From a bacterium (GTDB lineage: Bacteria > Planctomycetota > Planctomycetia > Isosphaerales > Isosphaeraceae), in NCBI GenBank assembly GCA_016125085.1, contig WGMM01000012.1:1-64000 (forward strand): a stretch of 64,000 nt of DNA, read 5' to 3'. Under the pieces are notes generated by a model, which saw nothing but the letters and a program-made list of their open reading frames with translations, was not told the DNA's origin and did no database searches. The translations under genes were made by a program, and so were the position numbers. Within the stretch, counting starts at the first letter, position 1. Each line of letters starts with the position of its first letter. Positions 50,287-58,760 of this stretch are shown here, piece after piece.

Positions 50287-52500
50287 TCACGCACTCTCTC
50301 GCTGATAGTGAATCTCATGCAGCCGGCGGAACATCGGGTTGGAGCGGCGCAGCTCTTCTTCGGTGCCGATGGCTTCGATGCGGCCGGAGGACATCATCAC
50401 GATACGGTCGGCGCAGGACATCGTGCCCAGGCTGTGGCTGATGATGAACGTCGTGCGGCCGGCGGCGAATTCCTCGATGGCGCGGCGGATCAGGGCTTCG
50501 TCCTCGATGTCGACGGCGCTCGTGGCTTCGTCGAGGATCAGGATCGCCGGGTCGCGGAGGATCGCCCGGGCCAGGGCCAGACGCTGACGCTGACCGCCCG
50601 AGAGATTCATGCCCCGGTCGGCCAGGACGGTGTCGTAGCCGTCGGGCAGGCTTTCGATGAACTGGTGGGCATAGGCCTGTTTGGCGGCCTCGATGATCCG
50701 CTCGCGGGGCACGTTCGGGTCGCCGAAGCTCAGGTTGGCGGCCACGGTGTCGGCGAACAGGACCGTCTCCTGCGTGACGATGCCCATCATGCGCCGCAGG
50801 GACGATGTGTGCATTTCGCGGATGTCGATGCCGTCGATGCGGATCGAGCCGGTGGCGACGTCCCAGAACCGGGGCAGCAGGCTCATGAGCGTCGACTTGC
50901 CGCAGCCGTTATGGCCGACGAAGGCGATGGTTTCGCCGTGGCGGACCTTGAGCGAGATGTCGCGGATGACCGGGTCGCGCCCATTGTAGCTGAAGCTGAC
51001 GCGGTCGAATTCGATCGCCAGTTTGTGCTTGACTTCCCGCAGGGCGCCAGGCTGGTTCTTCACCTGAGGCTCGGTGTCCATCAGGGCGCAGATGCGATCG
51101 GCCGAAGCGGCGGCCCGCTGAATCTTGGAATGGACGTTCGAGAGCTTGCGGATCGGGTCGGAGACGCCGGCCAGCATGGCATAAAGGGTGAGCAGGTCTT
51201 CGATCGACATCAGCCGGCTGGAAAGCTGCAGGCGGAAAAAGCCGAGGTCGAGGAACATGGTCTCGCGCAGCACGAGATAAGACCCGGCCAGCAGGCAGAT
51301 GCAGACGCTGGAAAGAGCGAGGAATTCGAGAGCGGGGTCGGAGAGGGCGTCGATCGTCGCGACACGGATGGACTTGCGATAGAGCCGCTTGATTTCGCCG
51401 TAGAACCGCAGCCGTTCGTAGCGCTCGCGGTTATAGGCCTTGACGACCCGGATGCCCTGAAACGTTTCCTGAAGCTGGCGATAGATCGACGAAACGCTTT
51501 CGAGACTCTTGCGGACGGCCTTCTTGAGCGTCTTGCCGACGCGGGCGGTCGTCACGGCCGAGATCGGCACGACGATGAGGGCCATGAGCGTAAGCCGCCA
51601 GTTGAGCCAGAAGGCGACGGACAGGCACGAGACGATCCGCATGGGCTCGCGGATCATCTTGCCCGCGATCGTGTTCACGCCCTGGGCGATCATCTCCATG
51701 TCGTTGGTGAACCGGGCCATCAGTTCGGCCGAAGGAGTCTTTTCGATCGACGCGAGGTCGAGCGAAAGCACCTTGCGGTACATCTGGCGACGGATTTCGA
51801 ACAGGGAGAGCTGCGTCAGATCGGCGACGAGGACATCCTGGAAGAACTGGAAAATGCCCTTCACGACGACCATGAGCATGACCAGCCCGATCAGCCAGAC
51901 GAGCGTGTGGAAGCCATCGGCAGGCAGATATGCGACGACGTACGGCTGGATATTCAGGTAGCGGCGGGCCCAGATGCGGTTGGCGGAGAGTTCGTCGCTG
52001 AGCGTTTCGGACCGGCGGTTGAGTTCGCCCTTGTCGGATGCCAGGACGGCGTTGGCCATGCGCGAAAGTTCGTCGTGGCGGGCTTCGGCGATCCGGTGCT
52101 CACTCGAGACAGGCGGCTTGGCGGCCATGCGCGTCTTGCCTTCGGCGAGTTCGATCTCAGCCACGGGTAGCGGCCGGGTGGCTCGCTCCTGTTCGGCATA
52201 GTCGCGCAGGCTTGCCTTGATTTCGTCGGAGCTGACTTTTCGGGCCTGAATGGCATCGCCGAGGCGGCGGACTTCGTCGAGCCGGGCTTCGAGCACTCGG
52301 GCCTCGATGTCCGTCGTCTCGATCTTTTCGGCCATCCATGTCTGGACGTTCTGGCTGTAGAAGAGAATCTTGAGCAGCGGATAGACGGCCGAGATGTTGG
52401 CGCCCCACATCAGCGCCGCCACGCCGGCACATATCAGTGACCAGAAGAACCGGCTTCGATAGCGCCAGGAGTAAGTCAAAAGCCGGAAGAAATTCTTCAT
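50287..52500 (-). CDS. ABC exporter (MsbA-type half-transporter) with large inserted loop
   Basis: A 737-residue protein: N-terminal exporter membrane domain and C-terminal ATPase. ATPase motifs are GHNGCGKST (Walker A), LSGGQRQRLALARAIL (signature) and ILILDEATSAVD (Walker B), with an H-loop at ISHSLG. Unlike the usual exporter of about 580 residues, about 150 extra charged residues (about 55-205, coiled-coil-like, with ARVLEARLDEVRRLGDAI) lie between the first two membrane helices, so a large extra-membrane domain is likely. It probably flips lipids or exports a lipid-linked or peptide substrate. AGGACG precedes the ATG at 52500. Confidence 0.9.
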   Translation of the reverse strand: MKNFFRLLTYSWRYRSRFFWSLICAGVAALMWGANISAVYPLLKILFYSQNVQTWMAEKIETTDIEARVLEARLDEVRRLGDAIQARKVSSDEIKASLRDYAEQERATRPLPVAEIELAEGKTRMAAKPPVSSEHRIAEARHDELSRMANAVLASDKGELNRRSETLSDELSANRIWARRYLNIQPYVVAYLPADGFHTLVWLIGLVMLMVVVKGIFQFFQDVLVADLTQLSLFEIRRQMYRKVLSLDLASIEKTPSAELMARFTNDMEMIAQGVNTIAGKMIREPMRIVSCLSVAFWLNWRLTLMALIVVPISAVTTARVGKTLKKAVRKSLESVSSIYRQLQETFQGIRVVKAYNRERYERLRFYGEIKRLYRKSIRVATIDALSDPALEFLALSSVCICLLAGSYLVLRETMFLDLGFFRLQLSSRLMSIEDLLTLYAMLAGVSDPIRKLSNVHSKIQRAAASADRICALMDTEPQVKNQPGALREVKHKLAIEFDRVSFSYNGRDPVIRDISLKVRHGETIAFVGHNGCGKSTLMSLLPRFWDVATGSIRIDGIDIREMHTSSLRRMMGIVTQETVLFADTVAANLSFGDPNVPRERIIEAAKQAYAHQFIESLPDGYDTVLADRGMNLSGGQRQRLALARAILRDPAILILDEATSAVDIEDEALIRRAIEEFAAGRTTFIISHSLGTMSCADRIVMMSSGRIEAIGTEEELRRSNPMFRRLHEIHYQRESA

Positions 52501-52715
52501 CGTCCTGAAAGTCCTTGGCCGATCCATGACGGCCCGCATCCCTGCCGGGCCTAGAAGCCTGAGTCGTGCGTCCTGCGCGGGCTTGCCCGCATTGTGCTGG
52601 CTTTCGCGGAATCAGGCAAGAGCAATCGTGCAGGAACGCACCCGGATTGCTCGAGCCCTGGCCACTTCAGCGCATTTCGCACCCATAAGTCCTTATCGGC
52701 CAAAATCGGACCCGA

Positions 52716-53423
52716 CTAGACCGACACCGAAAGATCGAAGATCTGGGCAATCTGGGGAATGTTGTCCGCCAGCTGAGACGGATTTTCGATTTCGAGTTCT
52801 TCGCGCGAGTGGGTGCCGTATGTCACCGCGACGACCCAGCCGCAGCCAGCGGCCTTGCCTTCGGCGATGTCCGAAGGCGTATCGCCGACCTTGGCGACGC
52901 GCTTCGGGTCAGCCAAACCAAGCTGGCGCATAAGGATATGAACCATATCGGCATAAGGGCGGCCGCGCGGGGCTTCGTCGGAGGCGATGGCACCGTCGAC
53001 CGTCTGACCGACCCGCCAGCCGAGCCGTTCCATGATGGCGTCCAGGATCGGACGGGGGAAGCCGGTATTGACCGCCACGGCGACGCCATTGCGGCGCAGC
53101 TCGCGGAACAGGGCCGTGACGCCTGGGTAGACGGCGACGTCGGGGCTGTTCAGGTAATGGTCGATCATCCGCCGTTCGAAGTCGTCGTGGAGCCGGTCGA
53201 CCAGCACGTCGGTGAGCTTGTCGGGGGCGAACTCCTCAAGAAGCTGGCGAATGGCGAGGCGCTTCGGCAGACCCATGACCTCGTTGACGCTTTCCTCAGG
53301 CACGGAAAGACCTTCGGTCGCAAGTGAGTCCTGAAAGCAGCGGCCCACTTCACCGTCGTCGACGACGGTCGTCCCTGCGATGTCGAAGACGACCAGGTCA
53401 GGCAATTTCGAATGATCGGACAT
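52716..53423 (-). CDS. Phosphonatase-like HAD hydrolase
   Basis: A 235-residue haloacid-dehalogenase-family hydrolase most like the TIGR03351 phosphonatase-like group: VVFDIAGTTVVDDG has the nucleophile Asp14 and the A-G-T pattern, with a helical cap (KRLAIRQLLEEFAPDKL) and C-terminal KVGDTPSDIAEGKAAGC for Mg2+. True phosphonoacetaldehyde hydrolases need a cap Lys that I cannot confirm here. No other phosphonate genes are in the window, so the substrate is open. It lies 33 bases after the DedA gene's neighbour stop on the same strand. Confidence 0.85.
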   Translation of the reverse strand: MSDHSKLPDLVVFDIAGTTVVDDGEVGRCFQDSLATEGLSVPEESVNEVMGLPKRLAIRQLLEEFAPDKLTDVLVDRLHDDFERRMIDHYLNSPDVAVYPGVTALFRELRRNGVAVAVNTGFPRPILDAIMERLGWRVGQTVDGAIASDEAPRGRPYADMVHILMRQLGLADPKRVAKVGDTPSDIAEGKAAGCGWVVAVTYGTHSREELEIENPSQLADNIPQIAQIFDLSVSV

Positions 53424-53456
53424 CGAAGCGTTCCCTAAGCCAGGTGAGTGCCGCGA

Positions 53457-54167
53457 TCACGCTTCATCAGCGGGAGCGGGCGCCGGAACAGGTTCGGCCG
53501 GCAGATAGCTGCCCTGGGCCTTGCGGGCCTTGAGCCGGTCCTTGATCCCGTGGATGATCAGCGGCAGTACGGAGAGAAAGACCACGAAAATGATGAGTTT
53601 TTCGAGGGATTTCGCCAGCCCCGGGAATTGCTGACCGAGCAGGTATCCGATCGTCGTCAGACCCGTCACCCAGAGGAATCCGCCGATGACGTTAAATTGC
53701 AGAAACTTGATGTAGTTCATCCGGCCGATGCCGGCGACGATCGGCGCGAACGTGCGGATGATCGGCACGAACCGGGCCAGGATGATCGTCTTCGCGCCGT
53801 TCTCTTCGTAAAATTCCTGGGCGCGGACAAGGTGCTTCGGGTGAAACAGCAGCGATTCCTCGCGCTTGAACAGCTTCTTGCCGGAATGATAGCCGATCCA
53901 GTAGCCGACGGTATCGCCCAGAATGGCAGCAGGAACGAGCCAGAGATTGAGCGTCAGCAAATCGAGTTTCAGGTTTTTCGTCAGCTCGTTGGCTTCGATC
54001 GCGGACGAAGCGAACATGCCGGCCGTGATCAGAAGAGAATCGCCTGGCAGGCAGAACCCGACGAGCAGACCGGTCTCGGTGAACACGACGATCGCCATGG
54101 CCACGTAGCCGAGATTGACGACGTATTCGGCCTTCAGCAACTGACGGATAGTATCGATCCACTCCAC
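53457..54167 (-). CDS. DedA-family (VTT-domain) membrane protein
   Basis: A 236-residue integral membrane protein with about six helices and the DedA signature: FTETGLLVGFCLPGDSLLIT, GDTVGYWIGYHSGKKLF and ARFVPIIRTFAPIVAGIGRM. DedA proteins act in lipid-carrier flipping or envelope homeostasis. It starts with GTG at 54167. ExbD lies 29 bases upstream on the same strand, and the phosphonatase-like gene is upstream in the opposite sense of numbering (start 53423), so all four genes of 52.7-55.7 kb may form a transcript. Confidence 0.93.
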   Translation of the reverse strand: MEWIDTIRQLLKAEYVVNLGYVAMAIVVFTETGLLVGFCLPGDSLLITAGMFASSAIEANELTKNLKLDLLTLNLWLVPAAILGDTVGYWIGYHSGKKLFKREESLLFHPKHLVRAQEFYEENGAKTIILARFVPIIRTFAPIVAGIGRMNYIKFLQFNVIGGFLWVTGLTTIGYLLGQQFPGLAKSLEKLIIFVVFLSVLPLIIHGIKDRLKARKAQGSYLPAEPVPAPAPADEA

Positions 54168-54196
54168 GGCGTTATTGACCTTCTCGCTGAGTGTGA

Positions 54197-54637
54197 TTAG
54201 CGTGTGCCGGAGACCTTTTCGACCGCGCGAGGCTTGACCGCCAGCCGAACGGATCGGATTCGGGCCTGATCACACGCTGCAAGGACGTCGGCGACATCCT
54301 GATAGGTCAACTTCGCGTCGCCCTGGATGAGCACGCCCTGGTCTTCGAACCGGGTTCGGGCTTCGCCAAGCACTCCGACAAGCCCTTTCAAATCATAGGA
54401 CCTGCCACGGACATTCACAAGCCCCGGATTGACGATCGTCACCCGCAGATCGTCCGGCGGTTCGGTCGCGGGCCGGGCGGAACCGACCTCCGGCACCTGC
54501 ACCGGCAGCTCAGAATCGTCCCAGTCGTAGAGTCTTGTCGCGGCCAGGAAGAACACGAGCAGGCAGAGGACCACATCCACCATGGGCGTCATGTTGATGT
54601 ACGGATGTTCTTCGCCGCTGGAGTGTCCGTAGTGCAT
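54197..54637 (-). CDS. exbD: ExbD/TolR-type biopolymer transporter subunit
   Basis: A 146-residue protein with a short cytoplasmic N-terminus, one membrane helix (PMVDVVLCLLVFFLAATRLY, with the proton-carrying Asp in MVDVV) and a periplasmic alpha/beta domain ending LAACDQARIRSVRLAVKP. ExbD couples the proton gradient to an envelope machine with ExbB. The partner is the ExbB-type gene 125 bases upstream; a TonB is not seen in the window, as is common in planctomycetes. Confidence 0.88.
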   Translation of the reverse strand: MHYGHSSGEEHPYINMTPMVDVVLCLLVFFLAATRLYDWDDSELPVQVPEVGSARPATEPPDDLRVTIVNPGLVNVRGRSYDLKGLVGVLGEARTRFEDQGVLIQGDAKLTYQDVADVLAACDQARIRSVRLAVKPRAVEKVSGTR

Positions 54638-54762
54638 TGCGGTTCACCGATCCACTGGGGGGCCGACCGTCTTCGAATCTCAACAGGGGAGGCCGAATCG
54701 CCACGCCTGGGCGATTGACCTTCGAACGGAGCTTGCCTGGGACTGACAGGAGCCGCCAGGAA

Positions 54763-55713
54763 TCAGGCGATTCGTGAGTCGATCCCTCGCGACATTTCGA
54801 TATGGCCGCGACGGTCGCCGCCCGCCCTGCCCGGCTGGCCGGCGACCAGCTCCATGACACGTACCGATTCCTGTTCCAGGGCCGAAATCGAAGCGTCCAG
54901 CTTGCCCAGCAGGTAGTAATAGGCCGTGACGGAAGCGATCGCCACGACCAGCCCAAGTGCCGTCATCACCAGCGCCAGGCCGATGCCTTCCGCCAGGGCC
55001 GCGCTTTTGGACGTCACGTTTTTCGACCCCAGGGCATTGAACGACTCGATAATACCCACAACCGTGCCCAGGAGGCCGATCAGCGGAGCCAGAGACGCCG
55101 TAGCGTTGAGAACGCGAATGTTGCGCCGGAGGTTGACGTATTCGGCACCGATGGCCTGGCCGATCCCGGCGCGAATCTGGCCGGCCGGTTCGCCCCACAT
55201 CAGCAGAATCTGGGAGAAAACCCGTGCGGCCGGAGAATCGTTGGCCTTGCAAAGGTCGAGGGCGCGTTCGCGGTCGAGCTTGCCCGATCCGAGCCGGTCG
55301 AGGAACCGGTTCACGAACTCGCGTGGGACGATCCGCCCGCGCCTGAGCGAAAACCAGCGGTCGAGAAAATAGCCCAGGGCCACGATCGAGCAGAGGATCA
55401 TGGGCCAGATCATCGGGTTTTCGACCGAGATCAGCTCTGCGATCCGGCGACGGTCGAGCAGCGTCTCAGGATTCGGAGCACCGGGCGGTGCGGTGATCGT
55501 GCCGGTGCCTGGGGCCGATGCGCCCTGGGCGGGCTCGGTCCGGGGGGCGGCTGCGACGTTGGGCGATACGTCCGAACCCCTGGCCGGGGCCGGCGGCTCA
55601 GCCGAGACGGGGGCACGCTCCTGAGCGAACGCGGGACCGCCGCAGGCAATGGCCACGGCGAACAGGCAGGGCGTGAAACAGCGTTGCAGCCGTGAGCCCG
55701 GACGACGTCTCAT
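54763..55713 (-). CDS. exbB: ExbB/TolQ-type proton channel protein
   Basis: A 316-residue protein with a basic signal-like start (CFTPCLFAVAIACGGPAFA), a Pro/Ala-rich linker, a first helix MIWPMILCSIVALGYFLD and the channel core NATASLAPLIGLLGTVVGII with the LGTV-x-G motif. The last helix SVTAYYYLLGKLDA region and a short tail follow. With ExbD downstream it forms a predicted proton-driven motor. It is the paralogue of the ExbB-like protein at 14 kb. The Met at 55713 is preferred; the longer frame upstream is not protein-like. Confidence 0.9.
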   Translation of the reverse strand: MRRRPGSRLQRCFTPCLFAVAIACGGPAFAQERAPVSAEPPAPARGSDVSPNVAAAPRTEPAQGASAPGTGTITAPPGAPNPETLLDRRRIAELISVENPMIWPMILCSIVALGYFLDRWFSLRRGRIVPREFVNRFLDRLGSGKLDRERALDLCKANDSPAARVFSQILLMWGEPAGQIRAGIGQAIGAEYVNLRRNIRVLNATASLAPLIGLLGTVVGIIESFNALGSKNVTSKSAALAEGIGLALVMTALGLVVAIASVTAYYYLLGKLDASISALEQESVRVMELVAGQPGRAGGDRRGHIEMSRGIDSRIA

Positions 55714-56195
55714 GATGCGGAGTCCTTCCTCGAACAAAGTCGGAAACAGCCCGGAACGCAGCTCGCTTCTCGGTTCGTGTTTCAGGTCGATACTAAATGC
55801 GATCGTGCCGGATGTCAATTCGGAGCGGTCGACTATGCCGGGTTTCCTGAAGTTCGTTCGAATTCGCGAAGATGGAGGGATGATCAGGGCCCGGCGATCT
55901 GCCTGCGAACTCACCCGGAATCAATACAAAAGCCCCAAGCCTCCCAGGCTCTTTATTCCTGCGATTCGTTCGAAAGCCGAAGCAGGCCGCGAGAGTCGAA
56001 AGACATGTCGCATCGGCCAGCGGCGCGACGCCGCAGCCACTTCACGGGTTTCGGCTGCCCGGCCATTGACCTGCGGGCTTGATCGTGCGAAATTGAATGG
56101 CGACAAGCGATTCGTCCCTGAACGAACCGGCTTCCGCACACGCCCTTTCCGATCGATCACGCAACACGACGCGACGCACGCTGGAGAGACGCTCC
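55714..56195. other. Divergent intergenic region, no gene seen
   Basis: About 480 bases between divergent genes (exbB on minus, lipoprotein on plus). The start-side open frames that cross it are not protein-like. Only GGAGAG before the lipoprotein ATG and a GGAAGGA before exbB are recognisable. Confidence 0.4.
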
Positions 56196-57380
56196 ATGTT
56201 TCGTTCGAACACGAAATCCAGGCCTTTGGGCCGCTGGATCATGACTTCGGCCCTTATCGGGATCGCTGGCTGCGGCGGGGGCGAAGAAGCGGCCTCGCCT
56301 GATCCGGCCGCCACGGCCGAGGCTCCCAAGGCGGGTCCGCCGACAGTCAAGGGGTTGGGTTCTCAAGCCAAAGAGCGTCAGGGCGACATGGACGCCCAAG
56401 CTGCGGGCGGTGCTGCACCGGCCACTCCCGCCGACCCGAACGCGGCCAACAGGCAGGCCATGATGCAGGCTCAGGGTGCAGGTGCCCCGGGGGCTGCCGC
56501 TACGCCCGCCGACCCGAACGCGGCCAACAGGCAGGCCATGATGCAGGCTCAGGGTGCGACTTCAGGCGGCCGAAAAGGCACCGAAGAACTTGAAGGCCCG
56601 CCCCCGACAGGTCCTGGCGCGGATGCCGCGAGCGCGGCCAGCGGTGGCGGCGGTTACGTGCCCGGCTATGCCCAGAGCGGCTCGCAGGGCAGTGGCGGCC
56701 CAGGCGGTCCCGGAGGCGGCCCGCCTCCCGGCGTGAGCTTCGGCGCGGCCCCCGGCCCGGGCGGCCAGGCTGCGGCCATGCGGCCCCCTGGCGGTTATGG
56801 CGCTCCCGGCGCGGGTGCACCCGGGGGCGGTTTTCCGGGTGGCGGTGGCAGTGGTGGTGCCGTACTTCTGGCGGAAACGGCGTTTCTCGAGAATGGCGAA
56901 GCCCTTGCAGCGCCATCGGGAGCAGGTGGCCAGGCAGGTGGTCAGCCGGGTTTCGGTGGCCAGGGCGGTCCTGGTGGCGGTCAATCCAAGAACGATTTCA
57001 GCGAGCCGGTGAAGGCTGTCGAAAGCTTCCTCGCAGCCGCGACCGATCGTGACGGCGAGGCGATCGGTGCCGCGATTTCGCGGCGGGCCGCTGGTGAAGC
57101 CAAAGCCGCGGGATTGAAGAAGATTTTCACCGCCGCTGTCGAACGGAAGCTGTCGGACGAAGATGTGGCGAACATCTCCGAAACCTTCGCCGACTACAAG
57201 GTCATGAACATGACTCAGGGCAAGACTTCCGGCAGCGTGAACATCACGATCGGCCGGGAAAAGAAGGGAACGGGCAAGACGGAACGAACGACCTTCGAGC
57301 GCCGGATCATGCGGGTGCACCGCGACGGCAACACGGGCTGGAAGATCGTTGATTTCGGCAACCGGATCGTGAACGAATGA
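56196..57380 (+). CDS. Glycine-rich lipoprotein with internal repeat
   Basis: A 394-residue protein. It has a lipobox (LIGIAGC, Cys26), so it is likely lipid-anchored by Lgt. A Gly/Ala/Pro-rich region of about 250 residues follows, with a direct repeat of about 25 residues (TPADPNAANRQAMMQAQGA twice, coded by nearly identical DNA at 56428-56482 and 56509-56557). The last 110 residues form a folded domain (EPVKAVESFLAAATDRDGEA, then KTERTTFERRIMRVHRD) that resembles NTF2/DUF4878-like sensors, but weakly. GGAGAG lies upstream of the ATG at 56196. The function is unknown. Confidence 0.75.
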   Translation: MFRSNTKSRPLGRWIMTSALIGIAGCGGGEEAASPDPAATAEAPKAGPPTVKGLGSQAKERQGDMDAQAAGGAAPATPADPNAANRQAMMQAQGAGAPGAAATPADPNAANRQAMMQAQGATSGGRKGTEELEGPPPTGPGADAASAASGGGGYVPGYAQSGSQGSGGPGGPGGGPPPGVSFGAAPGPGGQAAAMRPPGGYGAPGAGAPGGGFPGGGGSGGAVLLAETAFLENGEALAAPSGAGGQAGGQPGFGGQGGPGGGQSKNDFSEPVKAVESFLAAATDRDGEAIGAAISRRAAGEAKAAGLKKIFTAAVERKLSDEDVANISETFADYKVMNMTQGKTSGSVNITIGREKKGTGKTERTTFERRIMRVHRDGNTGWKIVDFGNRIVNE

Positions 57381-57430
57381 CGTCTTCGGGCGATTTCCGG
57401 TCGTAACATCCGACTGTATCCGCATACCTG

Positions 57431-57472
57431 ACCGAACCGCTTCTCCCTGAGAATGCGGTTCGGCCTTTTTTT
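57431..57472 (+). terminator. Rho-independent terminator of the glycine-rich lipoprotein gene
   Basis: CCGAACCGC (57432-57440) and GCGGTTCGG (57455-57463) form a perfect nine-base stem with a 14-base loop, followed by CCTTTTTTTCC. It lies 51 bases after the stop codon. Confidence 0.88.
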
Positions 57473-57530
57473 CCACGACGGCAAAATCGGCTGGAGTCAC
57501 GAATCTCAGCGGAGTACCAACGTCCCGGCC

Positions 57531-57628
57531 CCCCGAGCTCCAGCTCGGGGATTTTTCGTTTTCGTCAATTCCGAAGGTTCGAAACGACCGTCGAGCAAAG
57601 ACATCCCCAAGCTGGAGCTCAGGGGGGG
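57531..57628. repeat. Pair of CCCCGAGCTCCAGCTCGGGG-family elements
   Basis: A perfect palindrome CCCCGAGCTCCAGCTCGGGG (57531-57550), and 54 bases on CCCCAAGCTGGAGCTCAGGGG (57605-57625) with a run of G after it. The core GAGCTCCAGCTC (and its complement form AGCTGGAGCT) also appears at 26432. The G-run at 57618-57631 is unusual and may be a replication-slippage site. Confidence 0.75.
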
Positions 57629-57665
57629 GGGCCCAGATGCGAGCTGACGGTTACTCTCGCGGAAA

Positions 57666-58433
57666 TTATGCGGGTTGATAGGCTTTCCAGAGGCTCCGGA
57701 AGTATTTCAGGACACGTTCCGGGTCGGTGCTGGCAGGAAGTTCGGCGAGGGTGAAGCCGTCGTAGCGGATCGATTTGAGCAGGGTAAAAAGTTCGCGCCA
57801 GGGGTATTTTTCGTCGGTCAGGTCGTGCAGGTGCACTTCGGTGATGCGATCCTTGACGAGTGCGAAATTGGCCGCGATCGAGCCATCCGGGCCGACGTCC
57901 GTCGGGTTCGAATTCCAGCAGACCGAGACATTCGGGTGATCGGCCTGGGCCATGATTGCGGCGATATTGGGCAGTTCGCAGGTCACGGCGCCGTGCACTT
58001 CCACGCGGATCTGCACGCCCTGCCCTTCGGCGTCCTCACCCACTTCCCGCAGGGCTTTGCCGATCCGTTCGAAAGTGCGGCGAGGGTCTTCGCCCCTGGG
58101 CACGCCGTTGGGGCGAACCTTCACGCCAGGGGCACCGATATCGTGCGCCAGCCGGACATAAGCCTTGGTACCTTCGATATTTTTGCGGACGACCGCGGGG
58201 TCGGCCGCATGATATTCGAACGCGCTGCCCATGCCTGCGAGTTCCAGTGGCGAATCCTCGAACCGGCGGCGGATTTCGTCGCGCTGGGCCTTGTTCGATT
58301 CGACTTCGACCTTATGGGCGTGCGTGGTGCGCAGCTCGACGCCTTCATAGCCCAGGGCCGGAAGGGTCTTGAAGATCCGGTCCAGGTCCCAGTCCCTGGC
58401 GATGTCGTAGGTGATGGTTCCGAGTCGGTACAT
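57666..58433 (-). CDS. Xylose-isomerase-like TIM-barrel protein (sugar phosphate isomerase/epimerase family)
   Basis: A 255-residue barrel protein: DRIFKTLPALGYEGVELRTT, GAPGVKVRPNGVPRGED, IRVEVHGAVTCELPNIAAI, VSVCWNSNPTDVG and ITEVHLHDLTDEKYPWREL. Glu and His at the strand ends (VEVHG, VHLHD) probably bind a divalent metal. Many planctomycete genomes carry such genes beside Gfo/Idh/MocA proteins for sugar metabolism; none is adjacent here. The substrate is unknown. Confidence 0.87.
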   Translation of the reverse strand: MYRLGTITYDIARDWDLDRIFKTLPALGYEGVELRTTHAHKVEVESNKAQRDEIRRRFEDSPLELAGMGSAFEYHAADPAVVRKNIEGTKAYVRLAHDIGAPGVKVRPNGVPRGEDPRRTFERIGKALREVGEDAEGQGVQIRVEVHGAVTCELPNIAAIMAQADHPNVSVCWNSNPTDVGPDGSIAANFALVKDRITEVHLHDLTDEKYPWRELFTLLKSIRYDGFTLAELPASTDPERVLKYFRSLWKAYQPA

Positions 58434-58760
58434 GGCGGATCGGTTCCCGGAGAGGACGTCTCGTCGCAGGCGAATCGGTCCGAAGCGAGCGAAACGAGTC
58501 GGAGGAGCTTTCGAAGAGCGAGGCTTGAGGCTGCGGGCCAGGCAAAAGGGATGAGTTCATCTTGCCCTGCCGGACACGCGGCACGCAATTCGCTGTGCAG
58601 TCAGTTTGTCAGATCCGGTGCGACGGATCCAGTCTGAGTCGATTCGAAATCGTGACGGAATTGCGCCCGGATCCATTTTCGCTTAACATAGGGTCGCCGT
58701 GAGCGGATCGCGCCTGCACTGGATCTCATCACGAAACCACACGATCTTCATGGGATATTC
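58434..58760. other. Divergent intergenic region, no gene seen
   Basis: About 325 bases between the isomerase gene (minus) and the alpha/beta hydrolase (plus). No protein-like frame and no clear hairpin. It should hold both promoters, and the one on the right may also drive pstSCAB. Confidence 0.45.

Noticed and set aside
50308-52170. A 620-codon plus-strand frame opposite the ABC exporter, and a 595-codon frame at 16638-18425 opposite the TPR gene.
   Set aside because: Mirror frames of clearly coding genes without any domain-like segments.
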